A DNA stretch of 64,000 nucleotides. Origin: UBA1413 sp037447215 (GTDB taxonomy: Bacteria; Bacteroidota; Bacteroidia; Bacteroidales; Prolixibacteraceae). Of this stretch, positions 34,003 through 42,895 are shown piece by piece. Under the pieces are notes generated by a model that did no database searches, had not been told where the DNA came from, and saw nothing but the letters and a program-made list of their open reading frames with translations. The stretch lies in NCBI GenBank assembly GCA_037447215.1, contig JBBIHB010000014.1, forward strand, positions 1 to 64,000, given 5' to 3'. Both the position numbers and the translations under genes were made by a program. Positions within the stretch are counted from its first letter, which is position 1. Each line of letters begins with the position of its first letter.

Positions 34003-35781
34003 TCAAGATATTTTGTTCCGTCCCAACTCCGACTGCAATTCTTTTATTTTATCTTTTAAATCCTTGATCCGGAATTCCCTGCCAACAAATAAATCATTTA
34101 ATCTTTGTAATTCTTTGTTTTTTTCCTCCAATTCAGCCGTTCGTTCTTTTACCAGTTCTTCGAGGTGGTTCCGGTACTTATCCAATTCATCCTGAAGACT
34201 TTTCCTCACACTGAAATCCCTGCCAATACCTACAATGCCTGCAAGGTTCCCATCCTTGTCATAGAAGGGAACTTTACTGGTTAGAAGCCAATAAGTATTG
34301 CCGTATTTATCAATCACCTTTTCTTCAATATTGAGTTTTGGTTTTCGGTTTTTTAATACTTCCTGGTCATCGGCCCAGTATTTTTCACCAGCATCTTTTG
34401 AATAAAATTCTGTATCGGGCTTTCCATAATATTCTTCAATTGAATTGACATTCAGGATTTTCATTTCGGCTTTGTTGGCCAGAATTTTCCGACCCTCAAT
34501 ATCCTTAACGTAAAGCGTATCGGGAACTGCATCAATAATGGTCCTGAGCAAAATCCTTTCGGATGCAATCTGGTCGTTGATAATTTTTTTTTCAGTAATA
34601 TCCCTTGTAATACCTTCAACTGCAATTAACTTGTTATCCTGATCAAATATCGGGGCTACTTTTGTTTCCATCCAAAGCCAATTTCCTTTTTTGTGTTGCC
34701 ACCTCAATGCAAATGGTTTATTTGGAAGATCAAGTTGTTCAGTTATCTTTTGCATAAATGGTCGTTCATCTTTATGCAGGTTTGAAAAAATAATGTTATA
34801 ATTTGCCAGGCACTCTTCAACAGTGAATCCGGTTAAACGTTCAACAGCGGGATTGATGTAAGTCAAATGAGGTTTCGGATAAAGTTCAAAACGGAAAATA
34901 ATGTCATCGGCATTTTCAGTTATTCGTTTGAACCGGTTTTGGAATTCCTTTTGCTTTTCAATGGCTTCCTTCTTTTGGGTTATATCCATAATTATCCCGT
35001 CGATATACAACAATTCACCGGCCTCATTCCGGATTCCTTTTCCACGTTCCCACACCCATTTGACCTGGTCGGATTTTGTGATAATACGGTATTCTTCCTC
35101 AAATTCGCAATTGTTACGCAATGATTTTTCCCATATAGAAAATAATAGTTCCCTGTCATCGGGATGAATCAGGTCATTAAATGTGCATATTTTGTTGTTC
35201 AAGACCTCTTCAGTTTCATATCCGGTTATTTCGGTAAACCGATGGCTCAGGAATAACATGGTCCAGTTGCGGTCGTTGAGACAATGATATACAAATCCTG
35301 GCAAATTGTTGACAATACGGTTCAGTTGTTTTTTATATTCAATAACCTGGGTTTCGGCCTCAATGCGCTTAACGATGTCATTCATAATTTCAGTAACCTC
35401 AACCGATTCGCCAAATGTTCCCGTTATTGTGCCTTGATTATCCCTTACCGGAAATTTATGGGTTTGCCAATAGGTTTTGGAATGTTCCTGGTTACATTCT
35501 TCCCTGAAACTTAATTCACATCCGCTTTCGATAACCTGTTGGTCTTCATTTTTGTACTGTTCGGCTATATTGTTGGGATACAGGTCGGAGTCAGTAAGGC
35601 CGGGAATTTCACTAACATCCTTACCGACCGAATGGGCAAAAACATCATTGCACCAGATATATCTGCCCGATATATCTTTTTGCCATACCAACTGAATTCC
35701 AAAAGGTGGATGGGTTTGTTTTATTTTGTTTTGGTAACTTTCAGGGTGCCCATCTTTATCTTCTTCCCGACCGCGTTTCAT
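34003..35781 (-). CDS. Four-PAS-domain sensor protein with coiled-coil tail, no kinase domain
   Basis: A 592-residue soluble protein. PAS 1 ~25-130 (VWQKDISGRYIWCNDVFAHSVG), PAS 2 ~145-275 (IVNNLPGFVYHCLNDRNW; PAC ending DGIIMDITQKKEA), PAS 3 ~280-400 (RITENADDIIFRFELYPKP; EGITRDITEKK), PAS 4 ~405-530 (IIDAVPDTLYVKDIEGRKIL; VGIGRDFSVRK). A coiled coil follows (ELVKERTAELEEKNKELQ) and ends in NDLFVGREFRIKDLKDKI. No HisKA, HATPase, GGDEF or HTH domain is present. It may act through the coiled coil on a kinase such as the 7TM kinase downstream. Confidence 0.85.
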   Translation of the reverse strand: MKRGREEDKDGHPESYQNKIKQTHPPFGIQLVWQKDISGRYIWCNDVFAHSVGKDVSEIPGLTDSDLYPNNIAEQYKNEDQQVIESGCELSFREECNQEHSKTYWQTHKFPVRDNQGTITGTFGESVEVTEIMNDIVKRIEAETQVIEYKKQLNRIVNNLPGFVYHCLNDRNWTMLFLSHRFTEITGYETEEVLNNKICTFNDLIHPDDRELLFSIWEKSLRNNCEFEEEYRIITKSDQVKWVWERGKGIRNEAGELLYIDGIIMDITQKKEAIEKQKEFQNRFKRITENADDIIFRFELYPKPHLTYINPAVERLTGFTVEECLANYNIIFSNLHKDERPFMQKITEQLDLPNKPFALRWQHKKGNWLWMETKVAPIFDQDNKLIAVEGITRDITEKKIINDQIASERILLRTIIDAVPDTLYVKDIEGRKILANKAEMKILNVNSIEEYYGKPDTEFYSKDAGEKYWADDQEVLKNRKPKLNIEEKVIDKYGNTYWLLTSKVPFYDKDGNLAGIVGIGRDFSVRKSLQDELDKYRNHLEELVKERTAELEEKNKELQRLNDLFVGREFRIKDLKDKIKELQSELGRNKIS

Positions 35782-36224
35782 TTTGTGCTATTATTATTAT
35801 TCCGGTTCATAAAAGATCAATTTGGAAAGCGTCCATAGCTCATACAATCTGTAAAAATATTCAATATCTGATAATTCTGACAATTTGTGTTAAAAAATAT
35901 TCAGATAATCTGAAAATCGGAATTTTCAGATTGTAATTCATACGGAAATTTAATAAAATAGGTCTCTAAAAAATATGGTCATTTAATACAATCTTATTTA
36001 AAATCAGATAATTAACCCATTATTTAAATTGGATTTTTTCATTAAATTTGAATGTAAATTCAGTTATGGAAATTTTTGAACATTCTTTATGCAATATCCA
36101 ATTAATACAGTACACTTCTGAATGGGACCGAAATAATATTCCTTTTCCGGCTTATGTGTGCTAAGGGCTTCTGATGATGCCTGCTTTATGTGCGTAGCGA
36201 GCGAAAGGCACAAAAGGAACTCTC
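35782..36224. other. Intergenic region with nested palindromes (35901-35932)
   Basis: Non-coding, AT-rich. It contains TCAGAT-A-ATCTGA (35901-35913) overlapping a perfect 11-bp inverted repeat AATCTGAAAAT / ATTTTCAGATT with a 4-base loop (35907-35932). Both lie about 120-150 bases upstream of the four-PAS gene start. Nothing else recognised before the transposase remnant. Confidence 0.5.
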
Positions 36225-36900
36225 AATTCACGAAAACTTCACATCCCATTTTGAAACCAGCCTGGATTAAATTATGAAAGGGATACAAAAGAAGGGGGTA
36301 CAAAAGTGATAGAAAAAGTTGGGAACGCATCGGGAGGCTGAAAGAGAAATACCGCGGTACACACGGGTTTTTCGACATACTGGTTGAACATGATGGGAAA
36401 AAGGCAACAAGTATGGCCTGGTATTAGGGTAATCCCTGCTTCCCGCAAAGGAGAAGGGGGTATATGCCCTGAGAACTTCAGAAAAGAAATCGACGAAGAA
36501 AAGTTCTGGGAAATATACAATACCATCCGCGAAATTGAGGCCTCGTTCCGTATCCTGATACCCGATCTTGAAATGCGCCCGGTTTTCCATAAAACCGGTG
36601 GAAACAATATGGCACACCTGTTCCTTGCCATGTTGGCATATCAATTGGTGAGTACCATACGCTAACGTTTAAATGCAAAAGGGGTGCACCACAACTGGTC
36701 ACAAATCGCCAGGAAAATGAACATACAAAAATCGGCAACAGTTACCATGCAAAACAAAAACGACCAGAAAATATACATCTGCAAATGCAGCAAACCCGAA
36801 ACCAAAGCATGCGAAATTTATGATGCCTTGGGGTACAAATATCAACCCTGGACCCGAAAATCCGTGTTACCCGAAAAGCAATCTGAAAAAACATTTTAAT
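36225..36900 (+). pseudogene. IS1634-family transposase remnant
   Basis: C-terminal part of an IS1634-type DDE transposase in broken frames. Pieces: RDTKEGGTKVIEKVG, then ERIGRLKEKYRGTHGFFDIL and KKATSMAWY in a second frame up to a stop near 36427. Then DEEKFWEIYNTIREIEASFR, HKTGGNNMAHLFLAMLAYQL to a stop at 36663-36665. After it, in the same frame, comes WSQIARKMNIQKSATVTMQ and IYDALGYKYQPWTRK to 36899. The catalytic N-terminal half is gone. No terminal inverted repeats were recognised. It lies downstream of the pst operon. Confidence 0.85.
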
Positions 36901-37257
36901 TTGATAATCAGAAAAATAAAGGTTAGAAAGTGCAAGTTGAGTAAAAGAGAAACTGCTATCAAAGGATGATATCCCCATCTTGTCAACAAGAAACATTATG
37001 GATTTTTTAGTATTTAAGTTTTACAAAGAGATGACTGAAGATAGAATGCTTGCAGCTTTTCAGGAACGGCATCGAAAGCGACTTAGAGACATAAATAATT
37101 ATTATTCAATATTTTAAATGTATTAAAGTAGAATTGTGCAATTTCGGAATTTGGCAGGTATATAAACAACAAAAAATTATTATGTATTGTACGAATTATG
37201 CTCCATGTGCATTTTCTGGAATTGGCAGCAGCGCTTCAAAATCATTCCTTATTCAGC
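36901..37257. other. Non-coding stretch between transposase remnant and pstB
   Basis: I see no gene, RNA or strong terminator. A 39-codon ATG frame at 36998-37117 has no recognisable features. No phoU, which often follows pstB, is here. Confidence 0.5.
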
Positions 37258-38088
37258 TTAATTCCCTTCATAAATGTATTTCTTAAGTTTTTCTGTTTCC
37301 GGTTCGTTGAATAATTTAGCAGGAGGCCCCTGCTCAATAATTTCTCCATAATACATAAAAACCACATTGTCGGCCAGCCTGACTGCTAGCCGGAGCACAT
37401 GGGTAACAAGAATAATGGTATAGTTCTTTTTTAATTCCCTGAACAGGTTCTCAATTATTTTGCTGGAAATTGGATCGAGAGCAGAGGTAGGCTCATCTGC
37501 AAGGATAATATGGGGCTTTACGGCGAGTCCCCGAGCAAGGCAAAGACGCTGCTGCTGCCCGATGGAAAGACTGGTTGCCGGCAGGTTTAAACGGTCTTTT
37601 ACTTCTTCCCATAGTCCGACTTCACGTAGATATTTCTCCACGTTGTGGGCGATCAGTTTTTTGTTTTTTACACCTTTCAGTTTGATTCCATACGATACAT
37701 TTTTGTATATCGACATGGGGAGCGGGAACGGACGCTGTGATAAAAGTCCCATTCGTTGCCTTATTTCAGGAATATATCCCTGTGAATTAAGGATATCATC
37801 ATCACCGATAAATATGCTGCCCGAAACTTTTAATTCCTTGTGCAAATCAGTAAGTTTGTTCATACATTTCAAAAGGGTGGTTTTTCCACAGCCCGATGGA
37901 CCTAACAATACGGTAATCTTATTTTTTGGTATATCCAGATGGATGTTTTTCAGGATATGATGATCGCCGGCATATACATTCAGGTTTTTCACCCTTACCA
38001 CAGGTTGCCCCCCGTTGTCCCGTAAGTCAAGGTCCCCTGTGAGATGAGACTTCACACTTTCATCGGTTGGTAATAAAAAAGGTAGCAT
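37258..38088 (-). CDS. pstB: Phosphate ABC transporter ATP-binding protein PstB
   Basis: ATPase subunit of the high-affinity phosphate importer PstSCAB. Walker A GPSGCGKTT, Q loop QRPFPLPMSIYKNV, ABC signature LSIGQQQRLCLARGLA (the usual LSGGQ has Ile for Gly), Walker B HIILADEPTSALDP and switch His in ILVTHVLRLAVR. There is an N-terminal extension of about 30 residues before VRVKNLNVYAGDHHILKNI. It is the last gene of the pst operon, 36 bp after pstA. Confidence 0.94.
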   Translation of the reverse strand: MLPFLLPTDESVKSHLTGDLDLRDNGGQPVVRVKNLNVYAGDHHILKNIHLDIPKNKITVLLGPSGCGKTTLLKCMNKLTDLHKELKVSGSIFIGDDDILNSQGYIPEIRQRMGLLSQRPFPLPMSIYKNVSYGIKLKGVKNKKLIAHNVEKYLREVGLWEEVKDRLNLPATSLSIGQQQRLCLARGLAVKPHIILADEPTSALDPISSKIIENLFRELKKNYTIILVTHVLRLAVRLADNVVFMYYGEIIEQGPPAKLFNEPETEKLKKYIYEGN

Positions 38089-38124
38089 ACGGTATAATTT
38101 AAGAAAGGATAATACAATGTTGAT

Positions 38125-38991
38125 TTATTTGATATTCGATTTCGAAAACCTTTGTGAGAGAAACCTTACCGATAGGCTAATGAGCAGGATGATAACCGTA
38201 AGTATTGCAGCTGCAGCAAAAGCCCTTTCCCTTACTTCAGGAATGGGTGAGCCTAACTGGAAGAATATGGCAAGCGGCAGGGTAGCTGCAGGTTCGTCGA
38301 GGGCTGTTGGTATCAGGTCGGTATATCCTGCGGTGAAAAGCACCGAAGCTGCATCGCCAATTCCCCTGCCGAAACCAAGCAGTGTCGCTGTGATAAAACC
38401 GGAGAAGCCCTGTTTGAAAAGAACCTTGAAAGCCATTTCGGTATTGGTAGAACCAAGTGCCAGCGATGCCTCGTGCAATCCGATCGGTACAGTTGACAAA
38501 ACTTCATCGAAGGTACGCACCACTATGGGAGTAATAAGCAAAGCCACTACAATTATTCCGGCAAGCAACGAAGCGTTCATCCCCAGAAATAGCATCAGGG
38601 TAAACCCAAAAGCTCCATAAACAATGGATGGGATACCCCAAAGTGTATCAAGGAAATACCTGATTACATTCTGGGTGCGCCGGTGTCTTATCAACTGCAT
38701 GTTGATATAGAGTGCGGCAGGGGCGCCGATTATTATGGCAATCAAAGATGCACCAACTGCAATGAACAACGAACCTAAAATGGCATTCAGAACACCACCT
38801 TCACCACCATAATAGAAGCCACCTTTCGGGGTTTTGAATATCATATCGAAATTAAGCGCCCCAAAACCTTTAACAAAAATGACCAAAATGATAAAAGCAA
38901 GAATGGCAATCAATGAGTAGGTTGAAGCTCTCAGCAAAACCATGAATACCGTTTCTTCAATCTTTTTTCTCTTAATCAGTCCCTTTATCAT
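38125..38991 (-). CDS. pstA: Phosphate ABC transporter permease PstA
   Basis: A 288-residue membrane permease with six hydrophobic segments and the binding-protein-dependent permease loop (IGLHEASLALGSTNTEMAFKVLF, GFGRGIGDAASVLFTAGY). It forms the phosphate channel with PstC and contacts PstB through the EAA loop. Its start overlaps the pstC stop by 4 bp (ATGA), which implies translational coupling. Confidence 0.93.
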   Translation of the reverse strand: MIKGLIKRKKIEETVFMVLLRASTYSLIAILAFIILVIFVKGFGALNFDMIFKTPKGGFYYGGEGGVLNAILGSLFIAVGASLIAIIIGAPAALYINMQLIRHRRTQNVIRYFLDTLWGIPSIVYGAFGFTLMLFLGMNASLLAGIIVVALLITPIVVRTFDEVLSTVPIGLHEASLALGSTNTEMAFKVLFKQGFSGFITATLLGFGRGIGDAASVLFTAGYTDLIPTALDEPAATLPLAIFFQLGSPIPEVRERAFAAAAILTVIILLISLSVRFLSQRFSKSNIK

Positions 38992-39872
38992 TTGAGCGTG
39001 GCTTTATATATAAAATACCTGAAAACAAGGTTGATGACCAGGATGATCACCAGCAGGAGCAGTGCTGCAAACATCAGGGCAGCATCGTACATCGGGATGG
39101 AGAGCATTTCGCCGTAATTGTTGGCAATCAGGGCAGGCAGAGGGTACCCGGCTTCAAATGGATTGACCTTTACATGAATCCGGTTCCCGACTACCATCAT
39201 TACTGCAATGGTTTCGCCAAAAGCTTTGGCTATGCCCAACCCATAAGCTGAGATAATTCCCGGGAAACTTTTGCGGATAACCACATACTTTACAGCCTCC
39301 CAGTAAGTTGATCCAAGGGAGAGCGATGCTTCCTTCATCCCTACGGGTACGGTGTTGAAAACCTCAATAAGCATATTGAGCATATAGGGAATGCACATAA
39401 TGGCCAAGACAATACCTCCGGCAAATATTGAATAACCTGATGAGGTTACATTGAAAACCGGGGCCAATATTTTTGAAATAAACGGTACTATTATCAGGAT
39501 TCCCCATACTCCATAGATAACGGATGGAAGCCCTGCCAGAATGTCGATAACAGGGTGCATTACCCTGACCAGGTGCGATGAAGCAAATTGTGTGAGGTAA
39601 ATACCGGCAAACAAACAAACCGGAACTGCTAAGATGAACGACAGGATGGTTACATACAATGAACTGGAAATAAATGGCCAGAACCCGAAATTACCACGTG
39701 ATGGCGACCAGTCAGAACCGGTTATCAGTTGCCAGAGTGACTGATTTTCGAAAATCGGTGAAGCTTTCAGATATAACCCCACAGCCATTATTAGCGGCAT
39801 GAGCAGAATCAGTGACAAGGAGAAAATCATCCATGCCCCTATGGTTTTATCTAGTAAATACCGTTTCAACAT
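38988..39872 (-). CDS. pstC: Phosphate ABC transporter permease PstC
   Basis: A 294-residue inner-membrane permease with six hydrophobic segments and the EAA-like loop (VGMKEASLSLGSTYWEAVKYVV, YGLGIAKAFGETIAVMMVVGN). Sequence near SLWQLITGSDWSPSRGNFGFWPFISSSLYV is typical of PstC. It follows pstS by 13 bp and overlaps pstA by 4 bp. Confidence 0.93.
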   Translation of the reverse strand: MLKRYLLDKTIGAWMIFSLSLILLMPLIMAVGLYLKASPIFENQSLWQLITGSDWSPSRGNFGFWPFISSSLYVTILSFILAVPVCLFAGIYLTQFASSHLVRVMHPVIDILAGLPSVIYGVWGILIIVPFISKILAPVFNVTSSGYSIFAGGIVLAIMCIPYMLNMLIEVFNTVPVGMKEASLSLGSTYWEAVKYVVIRKSFPGIISAYGLGIAKAFGETIAVMMVVGNRIHVKVNPFEAGYPLPALIANNYGEMLSIPMYDAALMFAALLLLVIILVINLVFRYFIYKATLK

Positions 39873-39885
39873 CTATCACTTTTTA

Positions 39886-40824
39886 TTATTTCAGTTTTTC
39901 GAGATAGTGGTCAATTTTTTCCTGATCGATGGGTACATAACCGGCTTCGGTAACAATCTTCTGACCTTTGGTAAGGGTCCACCTGATAAAGTCGATGGTA
40001 GCCTGTTTCTGGGGTTTCCCATTAGCCACGAAATAGAGTTCACGTGCAGGAGGCGATGGATAAACTCCTGTTGCAATAGCGTTTAAAACCCCATCAAAGG
40101 TTTCATAAAAATCCTCTTCAGGGTCAATTCGTCCGTTACTGTTGATGTCGATGGGGATAACCTCAGCTCCCGGGCGTTTTTTTCCGGTTGTAACATCATA
40201 TACATAAATGGTGTTGTTGAATCCGATTCCCAATGGGTCTTTCACTACGGCTTCAGCAAGGCCGGGGTCGCCAAAAATGCCTATGCCAAGTAAATCTTCC
40301 TGTTTCCCACCCATGTATTTGGCAAAGGTTTCAGCAGCTCCACAAGCATCTGAGCGGGTGTAAACCACCATTTCCTTTCCATCATCAATGGAAAGCAACT
40401 CTCCCCAGTTATTAATAGTCCCATCTATGTAAATTGCCTTAAATTCATCGCGGGTCAGCCCTCTTTTTTTAATTACATCGAGATAGGGATTTTGCTGGCT
40501 TACGGAAGGGATCACAGCATCGATAGTAAGCCCTACCCACCAGGTTCCTTTATCTTTTTCTTCCTGCGATATTTCACGCGAAAACATTCCCAGGTCAACA
40601 ACTCCCGACAGGGCATCGGCCAACCCCTTTCCGGCTCCCCCGCCTGTTATGTTGAAGCGGATTTCGGGATGTTCCTTATTATATTCTTCCGACCATTTTA
40701 CAGCAAGGGGGTATAAGGCAAATGCGCCCGAAAGGTTTATGGTACGGTCTTTTTTCTTTTGGGACACACATCCGTTAATTAGGAGGATAGTAGTTAGCAA
40801 ACAAAAAGTTAAAACCCGTTTCAT
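39886..40824 (-). CDS. pstS: Phosphate-binding lipoprotein PstS
   Basis: A 312-residue periplasmic phosphate-binding protein with a lipoprotein signal (TTILLINGC). Phosphate-contact segments are recognisable: LSGAFALYPLAVKWSEEY, ITGGGAGKGLADALSGVVDLGMFSREIS, and YTRSDACGAAETFAKYMGG. It delivers phosphate to PstC/PstA. In Bacteroidota the lipoprotein is anchored in a membrane rather than free. It sits between the porin gene and pstC. Confidence 0.93.
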   Translation of the reverse strand: MKRVLTFCLLTTILLINGCVSQKKKDRTINLSGAFALYPLAVKWSEEYNKEHPEIRFNITGGGAGKGLADALSGVVDLGMFSREISQEEKDKGTWWVGLTIDAVIPSVSQQNPYLDVIKKRGLTRDEFKAIYIDGTINNWGELLSIDDGKEMVVYTRSDACGAAETFAKYMGGKQEDLLGIGIFGDPGLAEAVVKDPLGIGFNNTIYVYDVTTGKKRPGAEVIPIDINSNGRIDPEEDFYETFDGVLNAIATGVYPSPPARELYFVANGKPQKQATIDFIRWTLTKGQKIVTEAGYVPIDQEKIDHYLEKLK

Positions 40825-40854
40825 AATTTTTATTTAAGAGTTATTGTTCATAAA

Positions 40855-42120
40855 TCAGTTTTTGTACAGGGTGGGAAGGATGGTTAACTGGAAATAGGTG
40901 AAATTGGAGAATTTTGCGTCAGGCACATTTTGAATGGTTTTCAGGGACTCGGTGGGAAGCATAAATAAAAACCCACTTTCGAGAGTACCCCATGAGTTGA
41001 ATTTATATTTAACAATCAAATCGTTTTCGAACCCGAGGTTTTTGTTAGCTGGAGTCAACGGATTAACCTGGTCAAGCCTGAAATAGTGACAGGTATTTCT
41101 GATGTTCCATTTCTTTGTAACATCAATATCAATATATAAATAAAAATTGGCCAATCCGCCCTGGAGCGTATGGGATGAAAAGGTCCTGAAATAGTCGAGA
41201 TTTCCAAAATATCTGTGCCTGACCCCATATAGCATATCAAAAAGCCGGTCATTGGTTTGTGCGGTACCAACCTGGTTGTTCCCCGAAAGTATAGATAGTC
41301 CGTTCCCGATTATCGAGGTTCCCAAACGGTATGAAGCGTCGTAGTCGGCCAGAAAAGCATTCACGTTTTTGCCTGTCTGGTTTTTGCCGTATTGGTAATA
41401 AAGATTGCTCCATACCGAAAAATCCCCTTTCTTAAATTCGGCAAATACTCCTGATGTCTGCCTGAAATAGAGTTTGTTTTCGTCGTCGCTTTTGGTAACC
41501 CCGCTGGCAACATGTAATAACGAAAAATTGAAAGAAGGTACAATTTTATTGTTCAGCCACAGGTAGTGAATAGATTTTATGCGGTTGGCAGGATAAAAGT
41601 TGTCGGATCCCCGCTCGTTTAAAGTATTCCATGTTGAACCTAAATGGAAGTTCCAATCTGAAAGCTTCATTTTCAAAACAGCAGCATCGTATGCTATCCC
41701 ATTCTGGTTCCAGTTTCGCGTTGAAAAAATCCATTCTTTATCGTAAACCAACTGCTGGCGTCCTGCAGAAAACCATACTGATCTGCCCAATCTGATTTCG
41801 GCATACCCTTCGAACAACCCGAGTGTTGCATTATCGCCTGTACCTGTGGAACTGATATTGGGGTCATCGCCCCATAGACGCACATCCTGGGATGCGATTT
41901 TGATATTCAGAAATTCGGTTTCATAACAAAGGGTGAGGCGTGTTCGCTGCGAAATTAACACTGCCGGTGTGGATCTGGCAGCTGCCAGTTTCTGATAACC
42001 GTCACGCCATTCAAACCGATTGCGCAATTGACTTTCTATTCTCAGCTGGGCCGATAGGAGAGCAGGTACATGGAGGGAGATAATTAACAGGAGGAGCCTC
42101 TTCAAAATGCCTTTCGCCAT
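40855..42120 (-). CDS. Outer-membrane porin (alginate-export-like barrel) of the pst operon
   Basis: A 421-residue exported protein (signal peptide ending LLSAQ) made of alternating amphipathic strands with many aromatic residues, as in a 16-18-strand barrel. RIESQLRNRFEWRDGY, RTRLTLCYETEFLNIKIASQDVRLWGD and GRQQLVYDKEWIFSTRNWNQNG are typical of the alginate-export/porin superfamily. It is 30 bp upstream of pstS, so it is probably the outer-membrane route for phosphate or phosphate esters, which is inference from context. A -7 box lies at 42151-42158. Confidence 0.8.
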   Translation of the reverse strand: MAKGILKRLLLLIISLHVPALLSAQLRIESQLRNRFEWRDGYQKLAAARSTPAVLISQRTRLTLCYETEFLNIKIASQDVRLWGDDPNISSTGTGDNATLGLFEGYAEIRLGRSVWFSAGRQQLVYDKEWIFSTRNWNQNGIAYDAAVLKMKLSDWNFHLGSTWNTLNERGSDNFYPANRIKSIHYLWLNNKIVPSFNFSLLHVASGVTKSDDENKLYFRQTSGVFAEFKKGDFSVWSNLYYQYGKNQTGKNVNAFLADYDASYRLGTSIIGNGLSILSGNNQVGTAQTNDRLFDMLYGVRHRYFGNLDYFRTFSSHTLQGGLANFYLYIDIDVTKKWNIRNTCHYFRLDQVNPLTPANKNLGFENDLIVKYKFNSWGTLESGFLFMLPTESLKTIQNVPDAKFSNFTYFQLTILPTLYKN

Positions 42121-42150
42121 TTAGGTATCTGATTATATTTCGTTAGACAC

Positions 42151-42158
42151 CAAAATTA
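42151..42158 (-). promoter_or_regulatory. Predicted -7 box for the porin-pst operon
   Basis: The minus strand reads TAATTTTG (TAnnTTTG), 31 bases before the porin start. Confidence 0.5.
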
Positions 42159-42243
42159 CTCTGCCAGCAAGGGGTTTAAAACAGCTTAAATGCGTATTTG
42201 AGAGGTTAGGACTTTCTACGCAGTGGTACGTTTTTATACTTAA

Positions 42244-42888
42244 TCAGTCTATCTCCACTATATTGTTTTTGATGGCATACATAACTAATCCGACTGTATT
42301 CTTAGAGCCAGTCTTTGACAAGAGGTTCTCCCGGTGCTTGTCTACTGTACGTTTACTGATGTGCAGGGTGTCGGCAATTTCCTGGTTCGACAGTCCCTTG
42401 CAGATTTGATAAAGGACTTCCTGTTCCCTTTCTGACAGGTCGTCGTTGTGCAAAGCATTCCGCCTGCGGTTCATACTTCTGACAAGGCAGTTTAATATTT
42501 CCGGCGAAAAATAGTTGTTCCCTTGCATAACGTGGTGTATGGCTGCCTCTATCTCATCTATGGAAGAATTTTTCAGGACAAAACCTTTTGCCCCGGCAGC
42601 AATCATTTTGGTATAGTAGAACTCGTCGGCATACATGGAAAGTCCTATAATATTAAGGGAGGGGCAGGCTTTTAAGCCAAGCCGGGTAGCTTCAATCCCT
42701 CCGATTCCGGGCATGCTGATATCCATGAATGCAATATCCGGACATTCTTCGCTGATCATGACGAGGAACTCCTCACCACTCGATGCTTCCGAAATTATTT
42801 TTACAAAATCAAACCTTCCAAGGAGCAATTTTAGTCCTTCCCGGAAGAGCTGGTGGTCATCGACCAAAATTACGGAGAATTTTTCCAT
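42244..42888 (-). CDS. NarL/FixJ-family response regulator
   Basis: A 214-residue regulator. Receiver domain with acidic pair VDDH (10-11), phospho-acceptor Asp at about 56 (FMDISMPGIGG) and the Lys of GFVLKNSS. The LuxR-type helix-turn-helix spans about 147-205 (LSEREQEVLYQICKGLSNQEIADTL, ISKRTVDKHRENLLSKTG). It is paired with the HisKA_3 kinase 7 bp upstream. Its downstream neighbours are the porin and pst genes, about 120 bp away, the likely regulon by context. Confidence 0.92.
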   Translation of the reverse strand: MEKFSVILVDDHQLFREGLKLLLGRFDFVKIISEASSGEEFLVMISEECPDIAFMDISMPGIGGIEATRLGLKACPSLNIIGLSMYADEFYYTKMIAAGAKGFVLKNSSIDEIEAAIHHVMQGNNYFSPEILNCLVRSMNRRRNALHNDDLSEREQEVLYQICKGLSNQEIADTLHISKRTVDKHRENLLSKTGSKNTVGLVMYAIKNNIVEID

Positions 42889-42895
42889 AAGTTAT

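Noticed and set aside
36998..37117. A 39-codon ATG frame downstream of the transposase remnant
   Set aside because: Too short, no recognisable motif and no promoter; chance open frame is as likely.
37460..37960. A 166-codon plus-strand frame opposite pstB
   Set aside because: Shadow of pstB, Ser/Arg-rich without any domain.
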